A DNA stretch of 64,000 nt from Subtercola sp. Its GTDB lineage: Bacteria; Actinomycetota; Actinomycetes; Actinomycetales; Microbacteriaceae. Position 1 is the stretch's first letter, and each line of letters begins with the position of its first letter. The notes beneath the pieces were generated by a model, which did no database searches, was not told the DNA's origin, and worked only from the letters and a program-made list of their open reading frames with translations. Both the position numbers and the translations under genes were made by a program. Below, piece after piece: positions 33,601 through 41,476 of the stretch. The stretch spans positions 62,001 to 126,000 of the forward strand of contig JAODBC010000093.1 in assembly GCA_025463765.1 (NCBI GenBank), written 5' to 3'.

Positions 33601-34800
33601 ATGACGACAGCAGAAGTCGGGGTCGTGCCCGACGCAGCGACGATCGAGCAGATCGCGCGTGACGTTCTGGCCGAGCATCCACCCGCCAGCACGCCGATCA
33701 CTCACCTCATGGGCGCCTGGTATGACGCCGGGCTGACCTGGGTGTATTTTCCCCGGGGATTCGGCGGCCTCGATGCACCGCGCAGTCTGCAGCCTCTCGC
33801 GAACCGCTTGATGCGCGAAGCAGGCGGCCCCGAGCCTCGCACGGTCAATACCATCGGATACGGCATCGTGGCCGGCACGATACGACGCTATGCGACACCG
33901 GAGCTCGCCTCGCGTCTGCTGCGACCGCTCGCCACCGGTGAAGAGAAATGGTGCCAGCTGTTCAGCGAACCGGGTGCCGGTTCTGATCTCGCCGGTCTTA
34001 CCACGCGAGCAGTGAGAGATGGCGACGGCTGGCGCATCACCGGCCAGAAGGTCTGGAACAGTCTTGCCCACCAGTCGCGCTGGGCGATTCTGCTGGCCCG
34101 CACCGACCCAGACGTACCCAAGCACAAGGGCCTGACGTACTTCATTCTCGACATGCAGACACCGGGTGTCACCGTTCGGCCGCTGCGCCAGCTCACCGGT
34201 CGCGCGCAGTTCAACGAGGTCTTTCTCGATGAGGTCTACCTTCCGGATACGCAACGCTTCGGCGATGTCGGCGCGGGCTGGATCGTTGCAAACAGCACGC
34301 TCGGTGACGAACGCACCTCCCTCGGCGACCGAGTATCTGCACGAGGCAGCGGCGCCATCGGCGACGCGCTCGCTCTCTGGGCGGAAAAGCCCGAGAATCA
34401 CAGCCCGATTCTGCGCGAGCAGCTGACCCGGCTCTGGATTCGAGCGGAAGCGCATCGCCTCACTTCAGACCGAGCGCGGGTTGCCGCAACGATGGGTGTG
34501 CAAGGCCCCGAAAGCGCGATCACCAAGCTCGTCGGATCCGAACTGACCCAGCAGATCTACGAATACTGCATCGAGTTGCTCGGGCCCGAGGGAACGCTGA
34601 TCGACACGTATTCGCCCGAAGCGCCTGACGACGAGAGCGGCCCCACGGCCATTCAACGCAAGTACCTCCGTTCTAGAGCCACCACCATTGAGGGCGGTAC
34701 CAGCGAGATCTTGCGCAATGTGATCGGCGAGCGTGTGCTGAAACTGCCGCAAGAGCTCCGCGCCGACAAGGGCATTCCGTGGCGCGACGTGCCGCGATGA
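33601..34800 (+). CDS. Acyl-CoA dehydrogenase subunit 1
   Basis: 399 residues from ATG 33601 after GAGGGAACAG; the ORF-track start at 33529 overlaps operator site I. CQLFSEPGAGSDLAGL and ITGQKVWNS are FAD/substrate-binding motifs, and TTIEGGTSEILRNVIGERVL is the C-terminal region. The Glu of the classic YEGT motif is shifted (IEGGT), as in FadE proteins that work as alpha2beta2 heterotetramers. The second subunit gene follows 52 bp later. The pair likely dehydrogenates a bulky acyl-CoA and passes electrons to the EtfAB encoded at 5531-7304. Confidence 0.92.
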   Translation: MTTAEVGVVPDAATIEQIARDVLAEHPPASTPITHLMGAWYDAGLTWVYFPRGFGGLDAPRSLQPLANRLMREAGGPEPRTVNTIGYGIVAGTIRRYATPELASRLLRPLATGEEKWCQLFSEPGAGSDLAGLTTRAVRDGDGWRITGQKVWNSLAHQSRWAILLARTDPDVPKHKGLTYFILDMQTPGVTVRPLRQLTGRAQFNEVFLDEVYLPDTQRFGDVGAGWIVANSTLGDERTSLGDRVSARGSGAIGDALALWAEKPENHSPILREQLTRLWIRAEAHRLTSDRARVAATMGVQGPESAITKLVGSELTQQIYEYCIELLGPEGTLIDTYSPEAPDDESGPTAIQRKYLRSRATTIEGGTSEILRNVIGERVLKLPQELRADKGIPWRDVPR

Positions 34801-34852
34801 GTGCGGCGAGCCAGCTATCCGACATCAGAGACAACTGTCGACGAGGAAGACG

Positions 34853-35995
34853 ATGACACAGGAATTCGAGTTCACCGAAGAGATGAAGGAGCTTCGCGAG
34901 ATGGTTCGCGAGTTCTGCGCCGAATTCTCCGACGAGCAGACCGTTCGCCAGACGATGGAGACCGAAGCCGGTTACGACGCCGCGCTGTGGCAGCGCTTCG
35001 GGTCTGAACTCGGTGTCTTCGGGCTCGCGGTCGCCGAAGAACTCGGCGGTGCGGGCCTCGGTCTCGTACACCACGCGATCGTAGTCGAAGAACTCGGTGC
35101 CGCTCTGGTCTGCGGCCCGGTGCTCGGCACCCTCTGCCTGGCGATTCCCGCCCTCTCCGCGTTGCCCGAAGAAACCATCCGCGCCGAATACCTGCCGGGC
35201 TTGGTCAGCGGCGAGACGACGGCAACAGTCGCCATCCCCCAGCGCGCAGGCGAGTATTCGCCCGACGATCTCTCGGTCGACGCCGTCAGCGATGGCGAGG
35301 CGTTCGCACTGAGCGGCCGACTCGACTATGTCGCCGACGGAAGCACGGCCGACGTTCTGTTCATCGCAGCCCGCACCCCCACGGGGGTCGCCCTCTTCGC
35401 TGTCGACAGCGAGTCGACCGGCGTCGAGCGCACTCGCTTGTTCACCCTCGACCAGACCCGACGCCAGGCAACGATTGTGCTCCAGAATGCGGCAGCCCGA
35501 TTGATCTGCGCCGAAACCGAGACACCCGACGTGCTCGTGCAGACTCTGGCCACCGCGACGGCATTGCTCGCGGCTTCTCAGGTCGGCGGCGGCCAACGGA
35601 TGCTCGACGCAACCATCGCGCACGTCAGCAGCCGCATTCAGTTCGGTCAAGCCATCGGCGCGTTCCAAGCGATCAAACACCGCTGCGCCAACATGCTGAT
35701 CGCCGAGGAACAAGCTCGCTCAGCGGCCTATCACGCCGCCTGGGCGATACAAGACGGTACCGACGAGCCCCTCATCGCCGCGAGCCTCGCCAAGGCCGTC
35801 GCATCGGAGTCGTTCCTCTGGATCAGTCGAAGCGCTATACAACTGCACGGCGGCATGGGCTTCACCTGGGAAGGCGCTCCTCAGCTCTACCTCAAGCGAG
35901 CGACAGCCGACTCACTGACCCTCGGCACGGCCGCAGAACACACCGAACGACTTGCCCGCGTCGCGATCGACGAGTGGGAGCCCGCTCTGGTCTGA
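34853..35995 (+). CDS. Acyl-CoA dehydrogenase subunit 2
   Basis: 380 residues; ATG 34853 after GAGGAAGACG. FTEEMKELREMVREF, VAEELGGAGLGLVHHAIVVEELG, FGQAIGAFQAIKHRCANMLI and LHGGMGFTWEGAPQLYLKRA are ACAD blocks. It is divergent from subunit 1 in the middle domain, as expected for a heteromeric partner. It shares the operon of subunit 1 and converges on the winged-helix gene at 36047. Cytoplasmic flavoprotein. Confidence 0.92.
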   Translation: MTQEFEFTEEMKELREMVREFCAEFSDEQTVRQTMETEAGYDAALWQRFGSELGVFGLAVAEELGGAGLGLVHHAIVVEELGAALVCGPVLGTLCLAIPALSALPEETIRAEYLPGLVSGETTATVAIPQRAGEYSPDDLSVDAVSDGEAFALSGRLDYVADGSTADVLFIAARTPTGVALFAVDSESTGVERTRLFTLDQTRRQATIVLQNAAARLICAETETPDVLVQTLATATALLAASQVGGGQRMLDATIAHVSSRIQFGQAIGAFQAIKHRCANMLIAEEQARSAAYHAAWAIQDGTDEPLIAASLAKAVASESFLWISRSAIQLHGGMGFTWEGAPQLYLKRATADSLTLGTAAEHTERLARVAIDEWEPALV

Positions 35996-36046
35996 AGCCG
36001 AACGGGCTCGCGTCACCGTGGCGATGGCGCGAGCTCCTCATTGCGA

Positions 36047-36559
36047 TCAGCTGGTGGATGCCGGCTCGCCCGCGAAGTTCGCGGCATCGTTCAGCAGGTC
36101 GTCGAGCTGCTTACGCGCCTCATCGATACGCCGAGCGTAGTCTTCGCGTTGCAGAGTGACCGCTTTGTCACGAAAACCTGCCGGGCTCGACGTCACCGGC
36201 TCAGGTCGAGGTTCGGCGAGCAGTTCGCGTACGATCGCACGCGCCAGCACGTCATAGTCGAGAGAAACAGCAGGCCGAGTCGCAGCCGACGACCCGACGC
36301 CGTTATCACCGTTCAGACGGAACGACAGAACCAACGATTCGCTTGCCGACACTCGGTAGGTTCGCTTGCCTTTGATCTCCCGAACGATCTCATTGTCGCG
36401 CTCCATCGTCGAAATGAGCTGAATGAACGCCACCGGCGACCCGACATAGTCGATCGCTTCGCGCAGCATGCTCGTCGCGAAACCCGAGGGGTCGAATACG
36501 GGGCCCTCAGCGACCAGAAACTCGCGAATTCTCGCGCGGGCCGTTCGGTCTCTCGGCAT
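36047..36559 (-). CDS. Winged-helix-like DNA-binding protein, copy B
   Basis: 170 residues; ATG 36559 after GAGGAGAGCAC. The N-terminal 75 residues are nearly collinear with copy A at 9379 (PRDRTARARIREFL, PSGFATSMLREAIDY, GSPVAFIQLISTMERDNEIV, KGKRTYRVSAS). A longer linker follows, then LDYDVLARAIVRELL and a C-terminal coiled-coil (YARRIDEARKQLDDLL). No named family recognised. It is divergent from the small YLAWRE protein B, so one 215-bp region may control both. Confidence 0.8.
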   Translation of the reverse strand: MPRDRTARARIREFLVAEGPVFDPSGFATSMLREAIDYVGSPVAFIQLISTMERDNEIVREIKGKRTYRVSASESLVLSFRLNGDNGVGSSAATRPAVSLDYDVLARAIVRELLAEPRPEPVTSSPAGFRDKAVTLQREDYARRIDEARKQLDDLLNDAANFAGEPASTS

Positions 36560-36658
36560 CGTGTGCTCTCCTCAGGGAGTTCGGCGTATGGGCGTTTCCT
36601 CAGTAATCATCGTATAACTTCGCCCATCACTGTGTCAGTAGTAGGCGGCCAGAGAATA

Positions 36659-36702
36659 TGTCAATGGCATCACTTGACGACTTGCGCGGCGACGCCTACA
36701 GT
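36659..36702 (+). promoter_or_regulatory. Promoter with inverted-repeat operator upstream of small protein B
   Basis: -35 TTGACG, 17-bp spacer, -10 TACAGT. The -35 is the right arm of TGTCAA-N9-TTGACG (36659-36679). Over 23 bp this block differs at two positions from that upstream of small protein A (7795-7815), with the same spacer length and orientation. Confidence 0.75.
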
Positions 36703-36774
36703 GACGGAGTGGTTGTGATTCGCAAACCCGGCGATCACCGTACGAAGATGTGCGACAAGAAAAGGAGTTCCCGC

Positions 36775-37059
36775 GTGGAACACAGTGAAAGCATCGTTGC
36801 GCTCGCCCGTCGCGCGGCAGCATTGATTCCTGGGCCGCCCGCCGACGGCGACGCGCTAGGTTACCTCGCCTGGCGCGAATTGGTCTGGGGAACCGCACTG
36901 CGAATCGGCGAAATCGCAGACGACATTCTTCACCGCGAACCAGCTAGTGCGAACCCCCTGAGCCCGGATGGCTCTGTTGCCGAAGACGACGACACGATGC
37001 CCGTCAGCGGCGAGTACCTTCTGGCGCTCGCCGGCGTGAGCATTCGCGCCCACCACTGA
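36775..37059 (+). CDS. YLAWRE small protein B (uncharacterised)
   Basis: 94 residues from GTG 36775, set by AAGGAG 7 bp upstream and by alignment with copy A; the ORF-track start at 36658 would translate through the promoter. ALARRAAALIP, YLAWRELVWGTALRIG, EDDDTMP and LALAGVSIRAHH are shared with the 7683 product. No known domain, no membrane segment. It heads an operon with SnoaL-like and PaaG-like genes, just as copy A heads the ETF operon. Function unknown. Confidence 0.78.
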   Translation: MEHSESIVALARRAAALIPGPPADGDALGYLAWRELVWGTALRIGEIADDILHREPASANPLSPDGSVAEDDDTMPVSGEYLLALAGVSIRAHH

Positions 37060-37072
37060 ACGAGAGAAGAAC

Positions 37073-37537
37073 ATGACACCGGATGCGCGGGCCCTCGCTG
37101 ATGAGCTGGGAATCAGGGAGGCGATTCACTATTACTCCATCGGTATGGATGAGCGCCGCTGGGAACTCTGGGACCGCTCCTTCACCCCTGACGGCATCAT
37201 CGACTTCAGCCCGATGGCAGGCCGCACCGAGCCGATCAGCTCATTTCGCGAGCGCCTCGACGTCGACGATCCGAGTTTCGTGTTCGCGCAGCATCCGGTC
37301 TCGAATACCGTTATCGACGTGCACGGTGACGGAGCGACCGCGCACTCGGAATACACCTGGGAAAGCGGCAAGCTCGCGAAAGACAGTGCAGCGGGTGCGC
37401 TCGTGAGAATCTCGGGCGGCGGATCGTACGACGACGAGCTGGTCAGAACCGAAGCGGGGTGGCGGATCAAGCTGCGCCGTGTCAGCCTGAAGTGGAAGGA
37501 AACGCGTGTCACCATCGATGAGGCCAAACGCGGCTGA
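37073..37537 (+). CDS. SnoaL-like (NTF2-fold) protein 1
   Basis: 154 residues; ATG 37073 after GAGAGAAG. LADELGIREAIHYYSIGMDERRWELWDRSFTPDGIIDFS is the N-terminal helix pair and first strand of the SnoaL/NTF2-like fold; HPVSNTVIDVHGDGATAHSEYTW and GGSYDDELVRTEAGWRIKLRRV are the sheet. Family members are isomerases, dehydratases or cyclases of small hydrophobic ligands (ketosteroid isomerase, limonene epoxide hydrolase fold). Substrate unknown. It overlaps the following crotonase gene by 32 bp. Confidence 0.82.
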   Translation: MTPDARALADELGIREAIHYYSIGMDERRWELWDRSFTPDGIIDFSPMAGRTEPISSFRERLDVDDPSFVFAQHPVSNTVIDVHGDGATAHSEYTWESGKLAKDSAAGALVRISGGGSYDDELVRTEAGWRIKLRRVSLKWKETRVTIDEAKRG

Positions 37538-38336
37538 GGCAGAATCGACGTCATTTGCGGCGGGCGTCGGTGCCAGTACCAGCATCTTGTACAGCAAAGC
37601 TGGTGCGGTGGCCCGAATCCGGCTCAATCGGCCGGCTGCCGGCAACGCTCTCGACCTGGAACTCGTGCGCGCCTTCTTCGCCGCAGTGCGAGACGCCGAT
37701 GCCGACGAAACGATTCGCGTCATTTCAATCTCTGCGGGCGGAAAACTCTTCTGCGGCGGAGGAGACTTGGCCGCCGTTTCGTCGGCCGAACAGCCGGCTG
37801 CGTACATGGCCGAACTGGCGAGTACCTTTCATGGCGCACTCGAACTGCTGACGAAATCGAGCTGCATCGTCGTGGCGATTCAGCAAGGCTCAGCCGCCGG
37901 TGGAGGCCTGGGGCTGCTTCTGGCATGCGACTACGTGATCGCGAGCGCGTCGGTCTCGTATTCGAGCGCGTATGCGCTGGTAGGGCTGACGCCCGATTCC
38001 GGCGTTTCGTATCTGTTGCCGAGGGTCATCGGGCACCGTCACGCGAACGAGATGTGCTTGTTCGGGCGCGTGATCGATGCCCCGACCGCCCTCGACTGGG
38101 GTCTAATCGACAAAGTGGTCGCTCCAGAGAGCCTCGATGCCGCCGGCGAGGCGGTCGTCGAGCACCTGACCTCGTCGGCCATACAGATCCTGGGCGACAC
38201 GAAGCGGCTGCTCCTCGCCGCGCCTTCGCGCAGCTTCAGCGATCACCTGGCAGACGAGGCGACCACGATCGCCGCCTTTACCGGGCAGGTCGACTCCGCT
38301 GCACGCATCCGCGCCTTCGTCGAGCGTCGGCGTTAG
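37506..38336 (+). CDS. PaaG-like enoyl-CoA isomerase (crotonase family)
   Basis: 276 residues from GTG 37506, preceded by AAGGAAACGC. RLNRPAAGNALDLELV, GKLFCGGGDLAA and AAGGGLGLLLACDYVIAS are crotonase loops. VGLTPDSGVSYLLPR carries Asp at the second catalytic position while the first Glu is Gly, the pattern of PaaG-type isomerases (ring 1,2-epoxyacyl-CoA or delta3/delta2-enoyl-CoA). It is the last gene of the small protein B operon. Its stop codon overlaps that of the convergent HTH gene. Confidence 0.87.
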   Translation: MSPSMRPNAAEAESTSFAAGVGASTSILYSKAGAVARIRLNRPAAGNALDLELVRAFFAAVRDADADETIRVISISAGGKLFCGGGDLAAVSSAEQPAAYMAELASTFHGALELLTKSSCIVVAIQQGSAAGGGLGLLLACDYVIASASVSYSSAYALVGLTPDSGVSYLLPRVIGHRHANEMCLFGRVIDAPTALDWGLIDKVVAPESLDAAGEAVVEHLTSSAIQILGDTKRLLLAAPSRSFSDHLADEATTIAAFTGQVDSAARIRAFVERRR

Positions 38337-39991
38337 CTAGAGGCACGAGCCAGCAACCGAGAGATCTCCGTTTCGGCCATCTCTCTCGCAGCGGACTCGT
38401 CGATCGCCTGGCCACCCGGCTTGATCATGCGCGTCACGCCCCGCTTCAGGTCGTCGGAATAGCGGGCCGAGATCACATCGAACTCGAGATTCTTCACGTA
38501 AATGCGAAGTCTGTCGCGCAGCGGTCCGTCAGACTCGGCCGCTTCGATCACATCGGGCAGCAACGTCGTGTGTACGAGCAAGGCGTGTGCCACCTTTCGC
38601 GCGGACTCATCGCGCAGCCCGAGCAAGATCTCACGGGGAGACGAGCGGATGATGTGATCCTTCCACCAATCGAAGTCGTCAAGCTCATCGACCGCACACA
38701 ACTCGATCTGCGAGTCGGCGATGGTACGGGCGAGAATGGAGACCGCCTGGTCGAGGTAGAACGCACGGTCAGAAGCCGAGAGCGTGTCTGCGTGCCGCTT
38801 CAACTCCCGCCCGGCATCCGCCCCCGAGTACGAGTACCGGCGGATGCCGTGAATGCTTCCTTGAAGCAAGCCGAGTTCGAAGTTGAACAGACGGAACGGG
38901 CTCGACGTACTCGGTATGCCGACCGGCCAGCCGAGCTCGGCCGCACGCTGGCTGAAACTCCAGACCGGCCCGCTGGAACGCTCACCCGACATCATGTCGT
39001 GCAGAATAGGGGCACCGAAGAACCGTTCGGGCAGCAGCGGGCCGGGGCCGCGAGAATAGGCGATGCTGACACCCGAGGGCTGGGCCTGGCGCAGAAAGCG
39101 GTTGTGATCCAGATACGTCAGCGACGCGGTGAAGCGAACAAGCGGGCATGGAACCAGCTCTCCGACATGGAATGAGGCCTCGTAGAGCCGCGTCGGCCAT
39201 TCCCTCGCCCAGACCCGCTGCGCGGCGCCGGCGATGCCTCTCGCACCGTCGGCGTCTCGCCCGGGGTATTGCGATCCCACCGTTGCCACGCCGAGCAGGC
39301 CGAGCAGCGCCGTCGACGGCGAATCGAAACCAGCGCTCCCGTCGGTCGCGACGATCAAGAGCCCCAGCGAGTGCGCGAGACGCCCGAAAGCAGAATCGAG
39401 GTCGACGTGCAGGGGCGGCGTCATCTGTGCGAGCTGCCTGACCCCGGCGGGAGAGAATTCCTGCTGCTCGTCTCCCTCGCCCATCGAGGCGACGACGAAC
39501 TCTTTCAGCACGAGGGCGTGCTCGCTCACGTCGCGCTCGACCGCACCGGCCTCGACCAACGACGCGACCTGACCCGCGAGACGGGCAGCAGGGCCCGATT
39601 GCAGCAAGGTCAAGAACTCGATCAGCTCCCGCTTACGAGTTGCTGAGAATGGCACCTCGCGGGTACGCCTGTTCGCCGCGATCGCAACCTCGCTGAGCGA
39701 AACCGACGGACCATAACGGCTCGCCCCGGTTCCTCCCGCGTACGACTTCAGCACGCCGTTGCGCACCCACTGGTTCACCGCCTGCCTACTCACTCCGATG
39801 GCTCGGGATGCGTCGGCCTGCGAGACGAGATCGGTGGGCTGCTCGACAGAATCGGTGCGCGTGCGAAGTCGTTCGCCGGCGCGTTCCAGTGCGCGGACGA
39901 GTTCGGGAAGGGGCACAGCTCCACTCTCGCCGAGCGCGAGCGCTAGTTGCTCCAGCGCAGTGGTAATCGAGTTGTCACCTTGATTGAGCAT
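38333..39991 (-). CDS. Large HTH protein 2: N-terminal helix-turn-helix plus about 450-residue unknown domain
   Basis: 552 residues from ATG 39991; the ORF-track extension to 40150 lacks support. The HTH is DASRAIGVSRQAVNQWVRNGVL, preceded by ALEQLALALGESGAVPLPELVRALERA and followed by SLSEVAIAAN. The C-terminal part repeats the blocks of the 27045 paralogue (LLGVATVGSQ, SRGPGPLLPERFFGAPI, FDWWKDHIIRSSPREILLGLRDE, RDRLRIYVKNLEFDVISARY). TATGCT ends 9 bp before the ATG, suggesting a leaderless mRNA like the paralogue's. Divergent from the ferredoxin reductase gene. Likely a regulator of the island. Confidence 0.82.
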   Translation of the reverse strand: MLNQGDNSITTALEQLALALGESGAVPLPELVRALERAGERLRTRTDSVEQPTDLVSQADASRAIGVSRQAVNQWVRNGVLKSYAGGTGASRYGPSVSLSEVAIAANRRTREVPFSATRKRELIEFLTLLQSGPAARLAGQVASLVEAGAVERDVSEHALVLKEFVVASMGEGDEQQEFSPAGVRQLAQMTPPLHVDLDSAFGRLAHSLGLLIVATDGSAGFDSPSTALLGLLGVATVGSQYPGRDADGARGIAGAAQRVWAREWPTRLYEASFHVGELVPCPLVRFTASLTYLDHNRFLRQAQPSGVSIAYSRGPGPLLPERFFGAPILHDMMSGERSSGPVWSFSQRAAELGWPVGIPSTSSPFRLFNFELGLLQGSIHGIRRYSYSGADAGRELKRHADTLSASDRAFYLDQAVSILARTIADSQIELCAVDELDDFDWWKDHIIRSSPREILLGLRDESARKVAHALLVHTTLLPDVIEAAESDGPLRDRLRIYVKNLEFDVISARYSDDLKRGVTRMIKPGGQAIDESAAREMAETEISRLLARASS

Positions 39992-40012
39992 TCTGTTCCC
40001 AGCATATGTCCC

Positions 40013-40026
40013 GCACAGCATTGTGC
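40013..40026. promoter_or_regulatory. Palindrome upstream of large HTH protein 2
   Basis: GCACA-GCAT-TGTGC is a perfect inverted repeat just upstream of the predicted -10 (TATGCT on the minus strand). It is a possible autoregulatory operator. Confidence 0.4.
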
Positions 40027-40084
40027 TTGATATTTCGCGCATGCAACCTTGCCAGAAGCCCCCCAATGGTTGCCTGCGCATAAT

Positions 40085-40101
40085 TGCAAACGTATTGTAA
40101 A
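40085..40101. promoter_or_regulatory. 17-bp operator-like site K
   Basis: TTGCAAACGTATTGTAA, a near-palindrome TTGCAA-N5-TTGTAA, lies between the large HTH gene and the ferredoxin reductase gene. It differs at only two positions from the reverse complement of site J (43168-43184). Confidence 0.55.
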
Positions 40102-40180
40102 TAGAGTACCCGCATTCCGCCCAGATACTACAGCTGCTGCCCTCTGCCAAGGGAGAGAGCCGAACCCGAAAGAGTGACGA

Positions 40181-41401
40181 ATGAATTCGAACCGCACAAT
40201 CGCGATAGTCGGAGCGTCGCTCGCCGGACTGCGCACTCTTGAGGCGTTACGAAAGCAAGGCTTCACAGAACGCATCATCATGGTCGGCGAAGAATTGCAC
40301 ATGCCGTACACCCGACCGCCGCTGTCGAAGAAGCTCTTGAATACGGGCGGCGAACTCACCGAGGTCTTGCTGAAGACGGCAGAGAGCGAGCACGACACCG
40401 AGTGGAGACTCGGTCGTCGCGCGGTCGCCTGCGACCTCGAGACACGCACACTCACCCTCGACGACGCTTCGACAATCGAGTTCGACGGCCTCGTCGCCGC
40501 GACCGGCGTTCGATCACGGCGACTTCCCGGCGACGGGGGTTCGTCACGCATGGTGCTGCGTACCATCGATGACAGTGTCGCGTTGTCGGAACGGCTCGTT
40601 GCCGGAACCCGGCTAGTGATCGCCGGAGCGGGCTTCATCGGGTGCGAAGTGGCTGCTGCCGCGATCGCCCGCGGCTGTTCGGTGACGATCGTCGCGCTCG
40701 ATGCCGCGCCGATGCTGATGCCGCTCGGCGCGATGCTCGGACAAGAATTGCAGCGCAGACACGAAGCCGCCGGCGTGACCTTCTACCTCCGGCACGGTAT
40801 CGACGGCATGTCGACCAGCGCTTCGGGCTCCACTCTGGTGAAGCTCGACGACGGAACAGTGCTCGAGGCCGACATCGTCGTCGAGGCGATCGGCTCGATT
40901 CCGAATGTCGACTGGCTCTCAGACAACGATCTCGATCTGCGAGACGGCGTGCTGTGCGACGAGTACCTGCGAATGGTGCGAGGCTCGGGTTCCGTACGGG
41001 GTGCGCTCGCCGTCGGTGACGTCGCACGGTTTCCGAATGCCTTGTTCGGTGCACCTGCACGGCGCGTCGAGCACTGGCAGATCGCGGGTGACACGGCCCG
41101 GGCCGCAGCCACCACGTTGTTGCACGACCTCGACGAGCGTGAAGCCGACCTCGCCGAGTTCGCGACGCTGCCGACCTTCTGGAGCGATCAGAAAGTCGTC
41201 AGCATCCGTGCCTTCGGCTCACCAGGCCTCGGCGACACAGCGACAGTGCTGGAGGGCGATATCACCGAGCAGGCCGCGATCGGCTACCACCGCGAGGGCA
41301 CGCTCGTGGGCGTCGTACTGCTCGGCCTCGCCCGGCGGGGCGGGTTCTATGCGGCCGAACTCACCCGCGGCCTCAGCAGCACGCCGACCGCAGCCGCCTA
41401 G
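40181..41401 (+). CDS. Ferredoxin reductase (FAD/NAD(P)H, P450 redox chain)
   Basis: 406 residues. IAIVGASLAGLRTLEALRKQGF (FAD), MPYTRPPLSKKLL, VAATGVRSRRLPG, VIAGAGFIGCEVAAAA (NAD) and ALAVGDVARFPN identify the BphA4/putidaredoxin-reductase type. ATG 40181 follows AAAGAG. It most likely reduces the ferredoxin encoded at 756, completing the P450 chain, although it lies about 39 kb away in a separate unit with its own operator-like site. Confidence 0.92.
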   Translation: MNSNRTIAIVGASLAGLRTLEALRKQGFTERIIMVGEELHMPYTRPPLSKKLLNTGGELTEVLLKTAESEHDTEWRLGRRAVACDLETRTLTLDDASTIEFDGLVAATGVRSRRLPGDGGSSRMVLRTIDDSVALSERLVAGTRLVIAGAGFIGCEVAAAAIARGCSVTIVALDAAPMLMPLGAMLGQELQRRHEAAGVTFYLRHGIDGMSTSASGSTLVKLDDGTVLEADIVVEAIGSIPNVDWLSDNDLDLRDGVLCDEYLRMVRGSGSVRGALAVGDVARFPNALFGAPARRVEHWQIAGDTARAAATTLLHDLDEREADLAEFATLPTFWSDQKVVSIRAFGSPGLGDTATVLEGDITEQAAIGYHREGTLVGVVLLGLARRGGFYAAELTRGLSSTPTAAA

Positions 41402-41476
41402 TGCCGAGCGGGCAACAGGTCGGCGACGCGACGATGCTGGGCAGGTCGTCGATGCGCGCGCCCTGGCGCCAGTCTT

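Noticed and set aside
36658-36774. Upstream extension of small protein B
   Set aside because: It would be translated from the -35/-10 region. AAGGAG before GTG 36775 and the alignment with copy A set the later start.
37925-39175. 416-residue plus-strand ORF
   Set aside because: Antisense to the large HTH protein gene; Arg-rich, no motif.
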